DNA of 64,000 bases from Hexactinellida sp. DTS-2022 (Eukaryota; Porifera; Hexactinellida). Numbering within the stretch: position 1 is the stretch's first letter; the number at the start of each line of letters is the position of its first letter. The notes below the pieces were generated by a model, which saw only the letters and a list, made by a program, of their open reading frames with translations, was not told where the DNA came from and ran no database searches. Below, in pieces: positions 37,515 through 49,700 of the stretch. The DNA lies in the NCBI GenBank assembly GCA_028753945.1, contig JAPNXP010000001.1, forward strand, positions 8,236,501 to 8,300,500, read 5' to 3'. A program made the position numbers and the translations under genes.

Positions 37515-39781
37515 TCCAAAAATGCAGCCTGTGCCGACGCATGTTCCTTTGGTGGCACTATATTTTGTTGGTGGTATATTGATAGTGCCTCTAAAGGAAC
37601 ATGCTGCCGGCGCAGGCTGCAATTGTGGATTTTTTTCGCCAAGTCATCAACGCCCAAGGTGTGAAGAACCATTTGTTAAGTGGTCAGAGTCACAAGGAAC
37701 GATTGTTGAATTTGAAGTTTGTTTCTATCATAAACCATCTAGAGTTTAATGCCATTCATTCATTATATATTGATAATAAATTATATTATTAGTTATATAT
37801 TTTAGCAATGTTATCCACGGTGAGTTGAGTAAAGTCAACAAATTCCTTATATAAATTAATTTAATTTAATCCATTGTATAGTAATACTAGAATTAAATAG
37901 AAGCCAGCTGTAATTTATAAGTTAAATCAATATAATTATCGCAAGTTGAATCACTAGAGTAGGATTAACAAATTAAATCAATATAATTATTACAAGTTGA
38001 AACAATAGAATTAGATTTAACACTTTACTGAAAATGAAGTGTGAGTTAACAAGTAAATTTCAACCCCCATTTATGGCAAAAATTAAACCCATTTTTTAAA
38101 AATTTCTTCTCCCAACAGACGCAAAATTTTAAGATGAATCCAAATATGAAATAAAATTTGGGGGTTTAGTAAAACATATTTTGAGTTATGGACCAGACAA
38201 ATTTTGAAAGGTGTTAAAGATGCGTCCAAAATTTGTTAACGAAAAATCGTAACCCCAGGTGCAAATTAGACGGTCCCATAGCACCTAAATTCCAAGTTTC
38301 AGCCCATCAACAATTAAGCTCTGGCCAGGGCACCGTCTACGGAGAAAAAATAAAAATAAAAAAAAAATCCAAAATTGCAGCCTGTGCAGACGCATGTTCC
38401 TTTGGTGGCACTATATTTTTTTGTTGGTTTATTGATAGTGCCTCCAAAGGATCATGCTGTCGGCGCAGGCTGCAATTTTGGATTTTTTTTCGCCAAGTCA
38501 TCAACGCCCAAGGTGTGAAGAAGCATTTGTTATTTGGTCCGAGTCACAAGGAACGGTAGATAAATTTGAAGTTTGTTTCTATCATAAACCATCTAGAGTT
38601 TAATGCCATTCATTCATTATGTATTGATAATAAATTATATTATTAGTTAGTTATTTTAGCAATGTTATCCACGGTGATTTGAGTTTAGTCAACAAATTCC
38701 TTATATTATTATATTTTATTTAATCCATTGTATAGTAATACTACAATTAAATAGAAGCCAGCTGGAATTTATAAGTTAAATCATTATAATTATTACAAGT
38801 TGAAACAATAGAATAAGATTCAATATAATTATTACAAGTTGAAACATTAGAATTAGATTTAACAGTTTTACTGAATCTCAAGTGTGAGGAAACACAGGAG
38901 ATTGGCACCCCAATTATGGCACAAACCTAGGCTAAATTGAACATTTGTGAAAATTAATTCTCTATCCGTATGTGTAAATTTTATCAAGCTCAATATTAAT
39001 TATTTCATGTTATGAGCCATAATTAGTTTAAATAGGTGTTAAAATTATTTGATCAAAAATCGTAACCCCAGGTGCAAATTAGACGGTCATTTCGCAACTA
39101 CATGCCAAGTTACAGCCCTCAATGTATACAGGTGTGGTCAAGGCACCGTCTACGGAGAAAAAATAAAATAAATAATAAAGGCAGTGATTCCAATACTGGG
39201 CCACTATACTATAGTATAGTCGGCACAGTAATAATAAAGGCAGTGATTCCAATACTGGGCCACTATACTATAGTATAGTCGGCACAGTAATAATAATAAT
39301 AATATACAATAAAGGCAGAAAGACCAATACTGGGCCACTATACTATAGTATAGTCGGCACAGTAAAAATCCAAAATTGCAGCCTGTGGCGACGCATGTTC
39401 CTTTGGTGGCACTATATTTTGGTGGTAGTTTATTGATAGTGCCTCCATAGGAACATGCTGTCGGCTCAGCTGCAATTTTGGATTTTTTTTTTCGCCCAGT
39501 CATCATGACTATGATGGTGTTAAATTATTTCAAAAATTACAGAAGGCATCGACCCTTAGAGTTGTGGAAGTTTCCATTTAGTTCACTTCATTTTAGAGAT
39601 ATTCATGTTTGAGTAGAATATAATAGCTGATGACTCACCATTTTTATGTGAGTGTTGGGTCATCACCCAACATCAACTAACCCATTTTAAATATCGAATT
39701 AACAAAATTGTAAAAACACATTTTTTTACGATGTCATCATCACCTCAAGGTGTCAATACCCATTTGTAGAGGTGTTACGTG
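37341..39781. repeat. array block C, second copy
   Basis: This is the direct duplicate of 27190-29630, including three hairpins and the cluster at 39177-39366. Confidence 0.88.
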
Positions 39782-42700
39782 TCATAAGGACCAATTGATA
39801 AATTTAAAGTTTGTTTCTATCTTCTATGTTCTCTGAGATTTATGATATTTAATTGATTAATATACATTATTATTAATATTATTTATAATTTAACACCAAT
39901 TTCAATCTCAACTTATATTTATTAAGTTTAATTATTTTGTCATAAATATTAAATTAATTAATTTGGCTATCAAATTTCAATTCCGCACACTCGATAACCC
40001 CTAATAAACAAATTGGAAGCATCTATATAAGTCATATACTGACTGAATTAATTATAATTAATTACGTCAGTATATTAACAGTGCAATAATATTCTCGCAG
40101 AAGTAAATATAATCACATAATCTGTCGTTGTTATGAAATATATAATTGGAAAATAGAAGCCTACTCGATCTCACAAGTTGAATCAATATAATAATAACGA
40201 GTTGAAACAATAGAATTAGATTTAACACTTTCAATTGTACTGAAGTGTTAGTAAACAAAGGAAACTTGCAACTCAATTGTGGCACAAACAAAGTACAATT
40301 TGAAAATTCGTGCACTGTGAAAAGGTGTAGAATTTAATTCTCTATCGAATGCATATAAATTTAATTTTCGGGTACTATTTATTGTTCCTGTTTCAATATT
40401 AAACAGGTGCAAAAATGTGTCCAAAAAAATGTAATAATAAATCGTGACCCCAGGTGCACATCTGTAACCCATGAGACACATATCCTGAAAATTTGAGCTC
40501 TTAGTTAGTAAAACTCTGTTCAGTGGAGAGGCTACGGACCAATAAAAATCCAAAATTGCAGCCTGTGCCGACGCATGTTCATTTGGTGGCACTATATTTT
40601 GGTGGTGGTCTATTGATAGTGCCTCCAATGGAACATGCTGTCGGCACAGGCTGCAATTTTGGATTTTTTTTTTTCACCAAGTCATCATCACTATAAAAGT
40701 GTTAAATTATTTCAGAAAGGTGTTTCAGAAGGCTACGACCCTTAGAGTGGTGGAAGTTTCCATTTTGCTCACTTCGTTTCAAAGATATTCAAGTTTCAGT
40801 AGAATATAATAAGTGATGAATCAGCATTTTTTATGTGAGTGTTGGGTCATCACCCAACTCCAACTAACCCATTTTAATAATATAATTCACAAAATTGTAA
40901 AAATACATTTTTTTGACGATGTCATCATCACCTCAAGGTGTCAAGATCCACTTGTATAGGTGGTACGTGCCATAAGGACCAATTGATAAATTTAAAGTTT
41001 GTTTCTATCTTGTATCATTTCTGAGATTAATGAAATTTAGATAATTAGTATAAATATTTAATTAATCTAAGATAATTTAACACCAATATTATTTACATCA
41101 AAATAAATTAAGTTCAATTATTTGCTATAATAATTAATTTAAATTTAATTTCACTATCATATTTGAATTCAGCGCACTCGATACCCTAATAATCTAATTG
41201 GAACCGTTTCTCTAAGTTAAACACAGAGCGAATTAATTAGAATTAAATATCTCATGTATCCATTGTTCAAGAATATTCTGAGCAGAAATAAATATAATCA
41301 CATAATCTGTTGTTGTTATGGAATGTAAAATCTTAGTTTTCAATTAGAAAATAGAAGCCTACTCGATCTCACAAGTTGAATCAATGTAATTATCACAATT
41401 TGAAACAATAGAATTCGATTTAACACTTCAATTGAACTGAAGTGTTAGTAAACAAAGGAAACTTGCAACTCAATTGTGGCACAAACGAAACTCAATTTAA
41501 AAATTCGTGCACTGTGAAAAGGTGTAGAATTTAATTCTCTATCGAATGCATATAAATTAAATATTTGTGCACTATTTATTGTTCTTTTTCTAATATTAAA
41601 CAGGTGCAAAAATGTGTCCAAAAAAATGTAGTAAAAAATCGTGACCCCAGGTGCACATCTGTAACCCATGAGACACCTGTCCTGAAATTTTGGGTACTTA
41701 GTTAATTAAACTCTGTTCAGTGGACGATCTACGGACCAAAAATAATAATAAAAAATCCAAAATTGCAGCCTGTGCCGACGCATGTTCCTTTGGTGGCACT
41801 ATATTTTGGTGGTGGTTTATTGATAGTGCCTCCAATGGAACATGCTGTCGGCACAGCTGCAATTTTGGATTTTTTTTTCGCCATGTCATCATCACTATGA
41901 AGGTGTTAAATTATTTCAAAAGGGTGTTACAGAAGGCATCGACCCTTAGAGTGGTGGAAGTTTCCATTTAGTTCACTTAATTTTAGAGATATTCAAGTTT
42001 GAGTAGAATATAATAGCTGATGACTCAGCATTTTTTATGTGAGTGTTGGGTCATCACCCAACATCAACTAACCTATTTTAAATATCGAATTAACAAAATT
42101 GTGAAAACACATTTTTTTGACGATGTCATCATCACCTCAAGGTGTCAAGACCCATTTGTAGAGGTGTTACGTGGCACAAGGATCAATTGATAAATTGGAA
42201 GTTTGTTTCTACCTTATTTGATTTCTGAGATTTCTGATATTTAATTAATTAGTATAAATAATAATTAATATTATTTATAATTTAACACCAATTTCAATGT
42301 CAACTTACAATTATTAAGTTTAATTATTTTGTCATAAATAATTAATTAATTAATTTGGCTATCAAATTTCAATTCCACACACTCGATAACCCCTAATAAA
42401 CAAATTGGGAGCATCTATATAAGTCATATACTGACTTAATTAATTATTATTAATTACGTCAGTATATTAACAGTGCAAGAGTATTCTTGCAGAAGGAAAT
42501 ATAATCACATAATCTGTCGTTGTTATGGAATGTAGAATCTTAGTTTTCAATTGGAAAATAGAAGCCTACTCGATCTCACAAGTTGAATCAAAATAATAAT
42601 AACGAGTTGAAACAATAGAATTAGATTTAACACTTTCAATTGAACTGAAGTGTTAGTAAACAAAGGAAACTTGCAACTCAATTGTGGCACAAACTAAGTA

Positions 42701-45350
42701 CAATTTGAAAATTCGTGCACTGTGAAAAGGTGTAGAATTTAATTCTCTATCGAATGCATATAAATAGAATATTCGCGCACTATTTATTGTTCTTTTTCTA
42801 ATATAAAACAGGTGCAAAAATGTGTCCAAAAAAATGTAATAAAAAATTGTAACCCCAGGTGCACATCTGTAACTCATGAGACACATAACCTGAAAATTTC
42901 AGTTATTAGTTACTAAAACTCTGTTCTGTGGAGGATCTACGGACCAATAATAAAAATCCAAAATTGCAGCCTGTGCCGACGCATGTTCCTTTGGTGGCAC
43001 TATATTTTGGTGGTGGCTTATTGATAGTGCCTCCAATGGAACATGCTGTCGGCACAGCTGCAATTTTGGATTTTTTTTCCCCATGTCATCATCACTATGA
43101 AGGTGTTAAATTATTTCAGAAAGGTGTTTCAGAAGGCAACGAGCCTTCGAGTCGTGGAAGTTTCCATTTTGCTCACTTCGTTTCAAAGATATTCAAGTTT
43201 CAGTAGAATATAATAAGTGATGAGTCTGCATTTTTTATGTGAGTGTTGGGTCATCACCCAAGACCAACTAACCCATTTTAAATATCGAGTTAACAAAATT
43301 GTAAAAACACATTTTTTTTACGATGTCATCATCACCTCAAGGTGTCAAGACCCACTTGTATAGGTGGTACGTGCCATAAGGACCAATTGATAAATTGAAA
43401 GTTTGTTTATATCTGATATAATTTCTGAGATTAATGAAATTTAGCTAATTAGTATAAATATTTAATTAATTTATTAATAATTTAACACCAATATTGTGTA
43501 TATCAAAATAAATGAAGTTCAATTATTTGCAATTATTATTAATTTTAATTTCATTTCATTATAATAATTGAATTCAGCGCACTCGATAACCCCAATAATC
43601 TAATTGGAACCGTCTCTATAAGTTAAACACAGAACGAATTAATTATAATTAAATATGTCATGTATCCATTGTGCAAGAATATTCACGGAGAAATAAATAT
43701 AATCACATAATCTGTCGTTGTTATGGAATGTAGAATCTTAGTTTTCTATTAGAAAATAGAAGCCTACTCGATCTCACAAGTTGAATCAATATAATAATAA
43801 CGAGTTGAAACAATAGAATTAGATTTAACCCTTCAATTGAACTGAAGTGTTAGTAAACAAAGGGATTTTGCAACTCAATTGTGGCACAAACGAAGCGCAA
43901 TTTGAAAATTCGTGCACTGTGAAAAGGTGTAGAATTTAATTCTCTATCGAATGCATATAAATTAAATATTCTCGCACTATTTAATGTTATTTTTCCAATA
44001 TTAAACAGGTGCAAAAATGTGTCCAAAAAAATGTAATAAAAAATCGTGACCCCAGGTGCACATCTGTAACTCATGAGACACATATCCTGAAAATTTCAGT
44101 TCTTAGTTACTAAAACTCTGTTCTGTGGAGGATCTACGGACCAATAATAAAAATCCAAAATTGCAGCCTGTGCCGACGCATGTTCCTTTGGTGGCACTAT
44201 ATTTTGGTGGTGGCTTATTGATAGTGCCTCCAATGGAACATGCTGTCGGCACAGCTGCAATTTTGGATTTTTTTTTCCCCATGTCATCATCACTATGAAG
44301 GTGTTAAAATATTTCTAAGGTGTTACAGAAGACATCGACCCTTAGAGTGGCGGAAGTTTCCATTTAGTTCACTTCATTTTAGAGATATTCAAGTTTGAGT
44401 AGAATATAATAGCTGATGACTCAGCATTTTTTATGTGAGTGTTGGGTCATCACCCAACTTCAACTAACACATTTTAAATATCGAATTAACAAAATTGTAA
44501 AAACACATTTTTTTTACGATGTCATCATCACCTCAAGGTGTCAATACCCATTTGTAGAGGTGTTACGTGGCATAAGGATCAATTGATAAATTGGAAGTTT
44601 GTTTCTATCTTATTTAAATTCTGAGATTTATGATATTTAATTAATTAGTATAAATAATTATTAATATTATTTATAATATAACACCAATTTCAATGTCAAC
44701 TTACAATTATTAAGTTAAATTATTTTGTCATAAATAATTAATTAATTAATTTGGTAATCAAATTTCAATTCCGCACACTCGATAACCCCTAATACACAAA
44801 TTGGAAGCATCTATATAAGTAATATACTGACTGAATTAATTATAATTAATTACGTCAGTCTATTAACAGTGCAAGAATATTCTCGCAGAAATAAATATAA
44901 TCACTTAATCTGTCGTTGTTGTGGAATCTAAAATCTTAGGTTTCAATTAGAAAATAGAAGCCTACTCGATCTCACAAGTTGAATCAATATAATTATTACA
45001 AGTTGAAACAATAGAATTCGATTTAACACTTCAATTGAACTGAAGTGTTAGTAAACAAAGGAAACTTGCATCTCAATTGTGGCACAAACGAAACTCAATT
45101 TAAAAATTCGTGCACTGTGAAAAGGTGTAGAATTTAATTCTCTATCGAATGCATATAAATTAAATATTTGTGCACTATTTATTGTTCTTTTTCTAATATT
45201 AAACAGGTGCAAAAATGTGTCCAAAAGAATGTAGTAAAAAATCGTGACCCCAGGTGCACATCTGTAACCCATGAGACACCTGTCCTGAAATTTTGGGTTC
45301 TTAGTTAATTAAACTCTGTTCAGTAGAGAGGCTACGGACCAATAATAATA

Positions 45351-46216
45351 TCCAAAGCACTAAGACCAATACTGGGCCACTATACTATAGTATAGTCGGC
45401 ACAGTAATAACCAAAGCACTAAGACCAATACTGGGCCACTATACTATAGTATAGTCGGCACAGTAATAATAACCAAAGCACTAAGACCAATACTGGGCCA
45501 CTATACTATAGTATAGTCGGCACAGTAATAACTAACCAAGGCAGTAAGATTAGAACTGGGCCACTATACTATAGTATAGTCGGCACAGTAATAATATACC
45601 AAAGCACTAAGATTAGAACTGGGCCACTATACTATAGTATAGTCGGCACAGTAATAATATACCAAAGCACTAAGACCAATACTGGGCCACTATACTATAG
45701 TATAGTCGGCACAGTAATAATATACCAAAGCACTAAGACCAATACTGGGCCACTATACTATAGTATAGTCGGCACAGTAATAATAACCAAGGCAGTAAGA
45801 TTAGAACTGGGCCACTATACTATAGTATAGTCGGCACAGTAATAATAATAAAGGCAGTGATTCCAATACTGGGCCACTATACTATAGTATAGTTTGGCGC
45901 AGTAATAAAGGCAGTGATTCCAATACTGGGCCACTATACTATAGTATAGACGGCACCAGTGTTTTTTTTAAGGCAAATTAGAGGCCCAAAATGGACTTCT
46001 TATTTTTCTCCATGGGCCTCTAATTTTTAACGTGCTAAGTACCCAATATCATGATATGTAGAGTGAGGGCCTCTAATTGTTGGGGCGTGGGCCTCTAATT
46101 GTTGGCAGGGTCCTCTGAGCAAATCCTTAAAAAAAACACTGGACGGCACAGTAATAATATTAAAGGCAGTCAGATTAGAACTGGGCCACTATACTATAGT
46201 ATAGTCGGCACAATAA
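45351..46216. repeat. terminal cluster of palindromic 60-bp units, 11 copies
   Basis: Units of 57-63 bp carry leads of two kinds (CCAAAGCACTAAGACCAATA and GGCAGTAAGATTAGAA) before ACTGGGCC and the 18-bp palindrome. Unlike the internal clusters, there is no hairpin to the right. The tenth unit is split by a MITE at 45957-46141. The ninth carries the variant AGTTTGGCGCAGT. Confidence 0.92.
45957..46141. mobile_element. hAT-type MITE, 185 bp, TSD GACGGCAC
   Basis: The left end is CAGTGTTTTTTTTAAGG; the right end is CCTTAAAAAAAACACTG, a perfect inverse. The flanks are perfect GACGGCAC (45949-45956 and 46142-46149). The interior has GGGCCTCTAATTGTTGG twice. It inserted into one palindromic unit, after that unit had been amplified. 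Confidence 0.93.
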
Positions 46217-46221
46217 AAATT

Positions 46222-46384
46222 AGCGTTTCCTAATTGTAGATATCCAAACATACTAAATAATGATATTCTATCCTTCTATTCATGATATAATTTTAAAAAT
46301 AGCATATATATTGAGTCTTCCACTTTTCTCCCGCAGTTCATCTTCGATCTCCCGCTTTTTGCTTTCGAGAGGTTGGCAGTCCTG
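46222..46384. repeat. dispersed element copy B (CAGGGTTGCCAACC family)
   Basis: This is a reverse-orientation copy of 11060-11262. Landmarks are AGCGTTTCCTA, CTCCCGCTTTTTG and GAGAGGTTGGCAGTCCTG. It marks the right edge of the hairpin/palindrome array. Confidence 0.6.
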
Positions 46385-46735
46385 TTAATCGGGTGAAAAA
46401 TTTGCAGGATTTATAGGACGGAATTTCAGATTTATAGAGCGTATGGTCTTTCGTATAATTCTGGACAAACACACACAACAATTGTTTTTAAATATAGAGA
46501 TAGATAATTTTGGTGAATCAGCACTACGAAAAATCTTGGGCGGTGGATAATGAATTTGTGCTAACTTGTAATTTGCAAGTATACTTTTCACAAGATATAG
46601 TAATCCGTTAATAATTAATTAAGAAAATATGAGAAAATATGAACAGTGGTACAATTTCAGTTTGAACTATCATATGATTCCTCTGCTATAAGGAGGTAAC
46701 AAATTAATACTATTGTGTTTAATATTATTAATTAG
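46385..46735. other. AT-rich stretch before an acceptor site
   Basis: It contains another GGACAAACACACACAACAA repeat tail (46462-46480). No upstream exon of the membrane-protein gene could be identified here. Confidence 0.4.
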
Positions 46736-49700
46736 GGAACTGTTTTAAGCAAAGGTAAGCTATCAATCCACTTCCTCTACCTGGATACCAGAGGAGAGCT
46801 ATGGAGCGGAGTGCCATGCAACACTGGTCTAACAATATGTATCAGCTTGGGAGAGACAGACTCACAAATCGACTGCAACAACCCAGGAACTCTAGAACCT
46901 ACAATTAGAACACAAATATACTCCCATGTCAATAACATTACTTTTGGAACTAGTTTGGGAGAAGTAAACAATCCTATTATTTACAAAACAACAGATAAGT
47001 TTAATGTTAGTAAGGATATTAATACATAGGATCAAAACTTTATAAAAGGAACAGGGGCGTAGCTAAGGGGGACCCGGGCGGCATGAATTGTAGTCTGTCT
47101 AGTTTACGCAGGGCCGGCGGAAGCTCGTGAGAGGTGGGGCGGCCTTGTATTGTGATGATAATTGTGAGGATTGCAGAGTCAAAAAACACCCCCGGGAAAT
47201 TTCAGAGTACCACAAAATCACAGAAAAAGTGGGGCGGCCCAGGCCGCCCCAACCGCCCCTCTTCCGCCGGCCCTGCAGTTTACGGCATAAAATGAGCAGA
47301 CACAAATTCAAAGACCATAAAATCTACAAATTCAAAGACCATAAATTGTCTCAATTAGTATGCTTAAATTAAATTAAATTTAATATATCCAGCACCAGCG
47401 GATCCAGAAATGTTGAAAAAGGGGGGCCCAAGAAATATTGCGAGCTTAGCGAGCAACTTTTAAGGGGGTCTGGGGGGCTGCAGCTAAATTTTTCGACTTA
47501 TAGTATATACTCAAAAGTAATTTTAAACGCTTATTTTTATACTGAGCCCTAATTCAAACATGAAGCTGTAGTTCCTTAGTTGTTTTGTCAATTTCAGCCT
47601 CAATTTCGGTAAATATCAGTATCAAAGGGGTCCCAGGACCCCTGCACCCCCCATGGAACCACCTCGATCCTTGATCCTCGGTTGTGAAAATTTCAGCGTT
47701 TGTCAATGAATAAATAATATAACCAATATATATATAAGTTGTAAATAACACAATAATATACTGAAATAGACATCCAACTTGAGATTGATATGGGTGCCGA
47801 AGGGCGGCATGAAATTTATCCGCCTCGGGCGGCATAGCATAGGTGTAAGCTACGCCTCTGAAAAGGAACAATTTCAGATCCCATGGGTGTATCTTTAAAA
47901 GAATTTTTCTCAATATATATTATATTTTGTTTACAGGGTATTGTTTACATTTCAATAGTAGTAAACAACTACAACTACCCTAACAGCTCCTATGAGACTA
48001 TAGACAGAGTATACACACGTATTAACACCTATTTACATATCCCACATAGTGAGGTACTAAGGTATAGAGGAACCAGGAGAGCTAGTCCTACTCTCACAGT
48101 TCTACAGTGCACATACAGCGAGGTGTCAACAGCCAGCCAGCTGGAGATATCTAATGGAGGGATGGGGATAATCAAAAGTTAGTGCGTATAAATAAGTGAG
48201 GTTAAGGAAACTTTTCTAGGCGCGCGCGAATTCGATTTCGGATATGAATATTTATAGTTGTTTACAAAATAGGTAAACAAATTAATTAAAAAAAATAAAA
48301 ATGAACCTAGAAGCTAGCTTTCAACGAGGATTACAGGTAACGAGCCCTTCGGTCTCGGTAGTTTTGTGACGGATCGGTGGACGCACCTCAAGTTAACGGC
48401 CGCTGTTCGGCCTTACTCCTCACCCTTTCTACCATGGAAAATGGTAGAAAGGGACGTTATATACATCTCTTTATAAGATTTCCATGGTTTTAACTTGTTT
48501 TTAATATTATAAATTTATAAATTAGAAATTCGTGTTCAGCATAATTGTTTACCTATTATAACATTCAGAAGTTAGTGTATATCTCATATATAATGCGGTT
48601 TCTATTCCCCCTCCATTTTTATACAATCCGGACAAACACACACCAAACAAAAACACAATAATCGATTTTAATGATATGAGCCCTTCGGTCTCATTCGCTT
48701 TGCGACGGATCCATTTTTTAAATTTATACTAATCGAGTCATATTTGCTAAAGTTTTAAGGAAAGGTACTGTGCAATGTCATACTCACAATATTTCGTTTA
48801 GAAAACCAATAGACCCATGTCGCTATGACAAACTACTCCTATATACCAAATTTCAGCTTTCTAGGTAGCATGGTCTTTTCAATCAATTACGGATACATCC
48901 CACAAATATACACACAAACACACAACAATTGTGATTTTAACATATAGATAAATTAATCAGGGGCGTATTTGACGGGGGCTCAAGGGGCTCAATGGAGCCC
49001 CCAGTCGGTGCACCATTGGATCCCGTCGGAGGAAATAGAGTAATAAGGAAGGAAGGAAAATTATAGTTAAGTTCAGGGGGGAAAGTTAAAAAGGGTGGAA
49101 TAAGTTAGAATGATCAATTTGATCTTTTTGATAAATAGTCTAAAGATCTCTAAACACTGCAATTCTGAATATTGAAAGGAATATTACTGAATTCCTCATT
49201 GAAAATCGAATAGATGACCTCATCAACTCATTTGCGCATGATAAAAACCGTGAAAATATTTTTTAAACATTTATATCATTTGAAATGTGATAAGTACACA
49301 ATATATTTTGAGTAGTTTTGGTTAATAAAACTCGATTATGTAACCTTTATTAATTAATGTTTATGTTATTAGGTAATTGATAGTTAGGTTGGATTAATTT
49401 TTGCTCGTCGGAGCTGAAGTTGTGGAGATCCCATCTTGACTTGGGGCCCTACGCCCTTGAGATTAATCATGCTAAACACGAATTTATAGTCTACATGTGA
49501 ACATTTGCTTTTGTTGTTTACAAAAAGAGGTAAAAATTTTTATAAAGTTCAAGATGAACTTAGAGACTAACTTCCAAATGTTAGATAAGGAAAAGAAGTA
49601 TGCTGTTCACGAATTAAAATTGAAAATTTTATGTGAATATTTGTTGTCTATTGAAAAAGCGAGATCGCGTAGCGGTTGAGTTATTCGTCGCGTAGCTATC

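Larger units (their letters stand above)
19075..45346. repeat. hairpin satellite array: 23 units
   Basis: The region is built from non-coding units. Each runs through a block with ATCGTAACCCCAGGTGCAAA, a GTCTACGGAG-like block, an A/(TAA)n tract, and a ~115-nt hairpin. The hairpins lie near 19083, 19926, 21407, 22248, 23099, 24146, 25715, 27360, 28216, 29215, 30414, 31256, 32237, 33225, 34649, 35848, 37512, 38367, 39366, 40546, 41753, 42955 and 44154. Spacings fall into about 0.85, 1.0-1.2 and 1.4-1.65 kb classes. There are two body types: one with CATCAACGCCCAAGGTGTGA after the hairpin, the other with CATCATCACTATGAAGGTGT. Composite units combine both bodies. All open frames here are short repeat artefacts, many of them translating the hairpin. 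Confidence 0.93.

Noticed and set aside
19083-44293. Dozens of 60-110-codon open frames (recurring peptides such as KSKIAACADACSFGG)
   Set aside because: They translate the hairpin and its flanks in both directions, occur on both strands of the same DNA, lack start context and differ by frameshifts between units.
45351-46216. A regular array of palindromic repeats with ~22-30-nt spacers, resembling a CRISPR array
   Set aside because: The spacers are two or three recurring sequences rather than unique ones. The DNA is eukaryotic, with introns and LTR elements, and no cas genes are present.
47127-47913. Open frames on both strands inside the nested MITEs
   Set aside because: They lie entirely in transposon sequence bounded by a perfect target duplication, and none has a protein motif.
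49497-49679. 60-codon plus-strand frame in the second intron of the membrane-protein gene
   Set aside because: Its middle resembles 48300-48330 and its end is a decayed GCGAAGC module, so it is repeat-derived.
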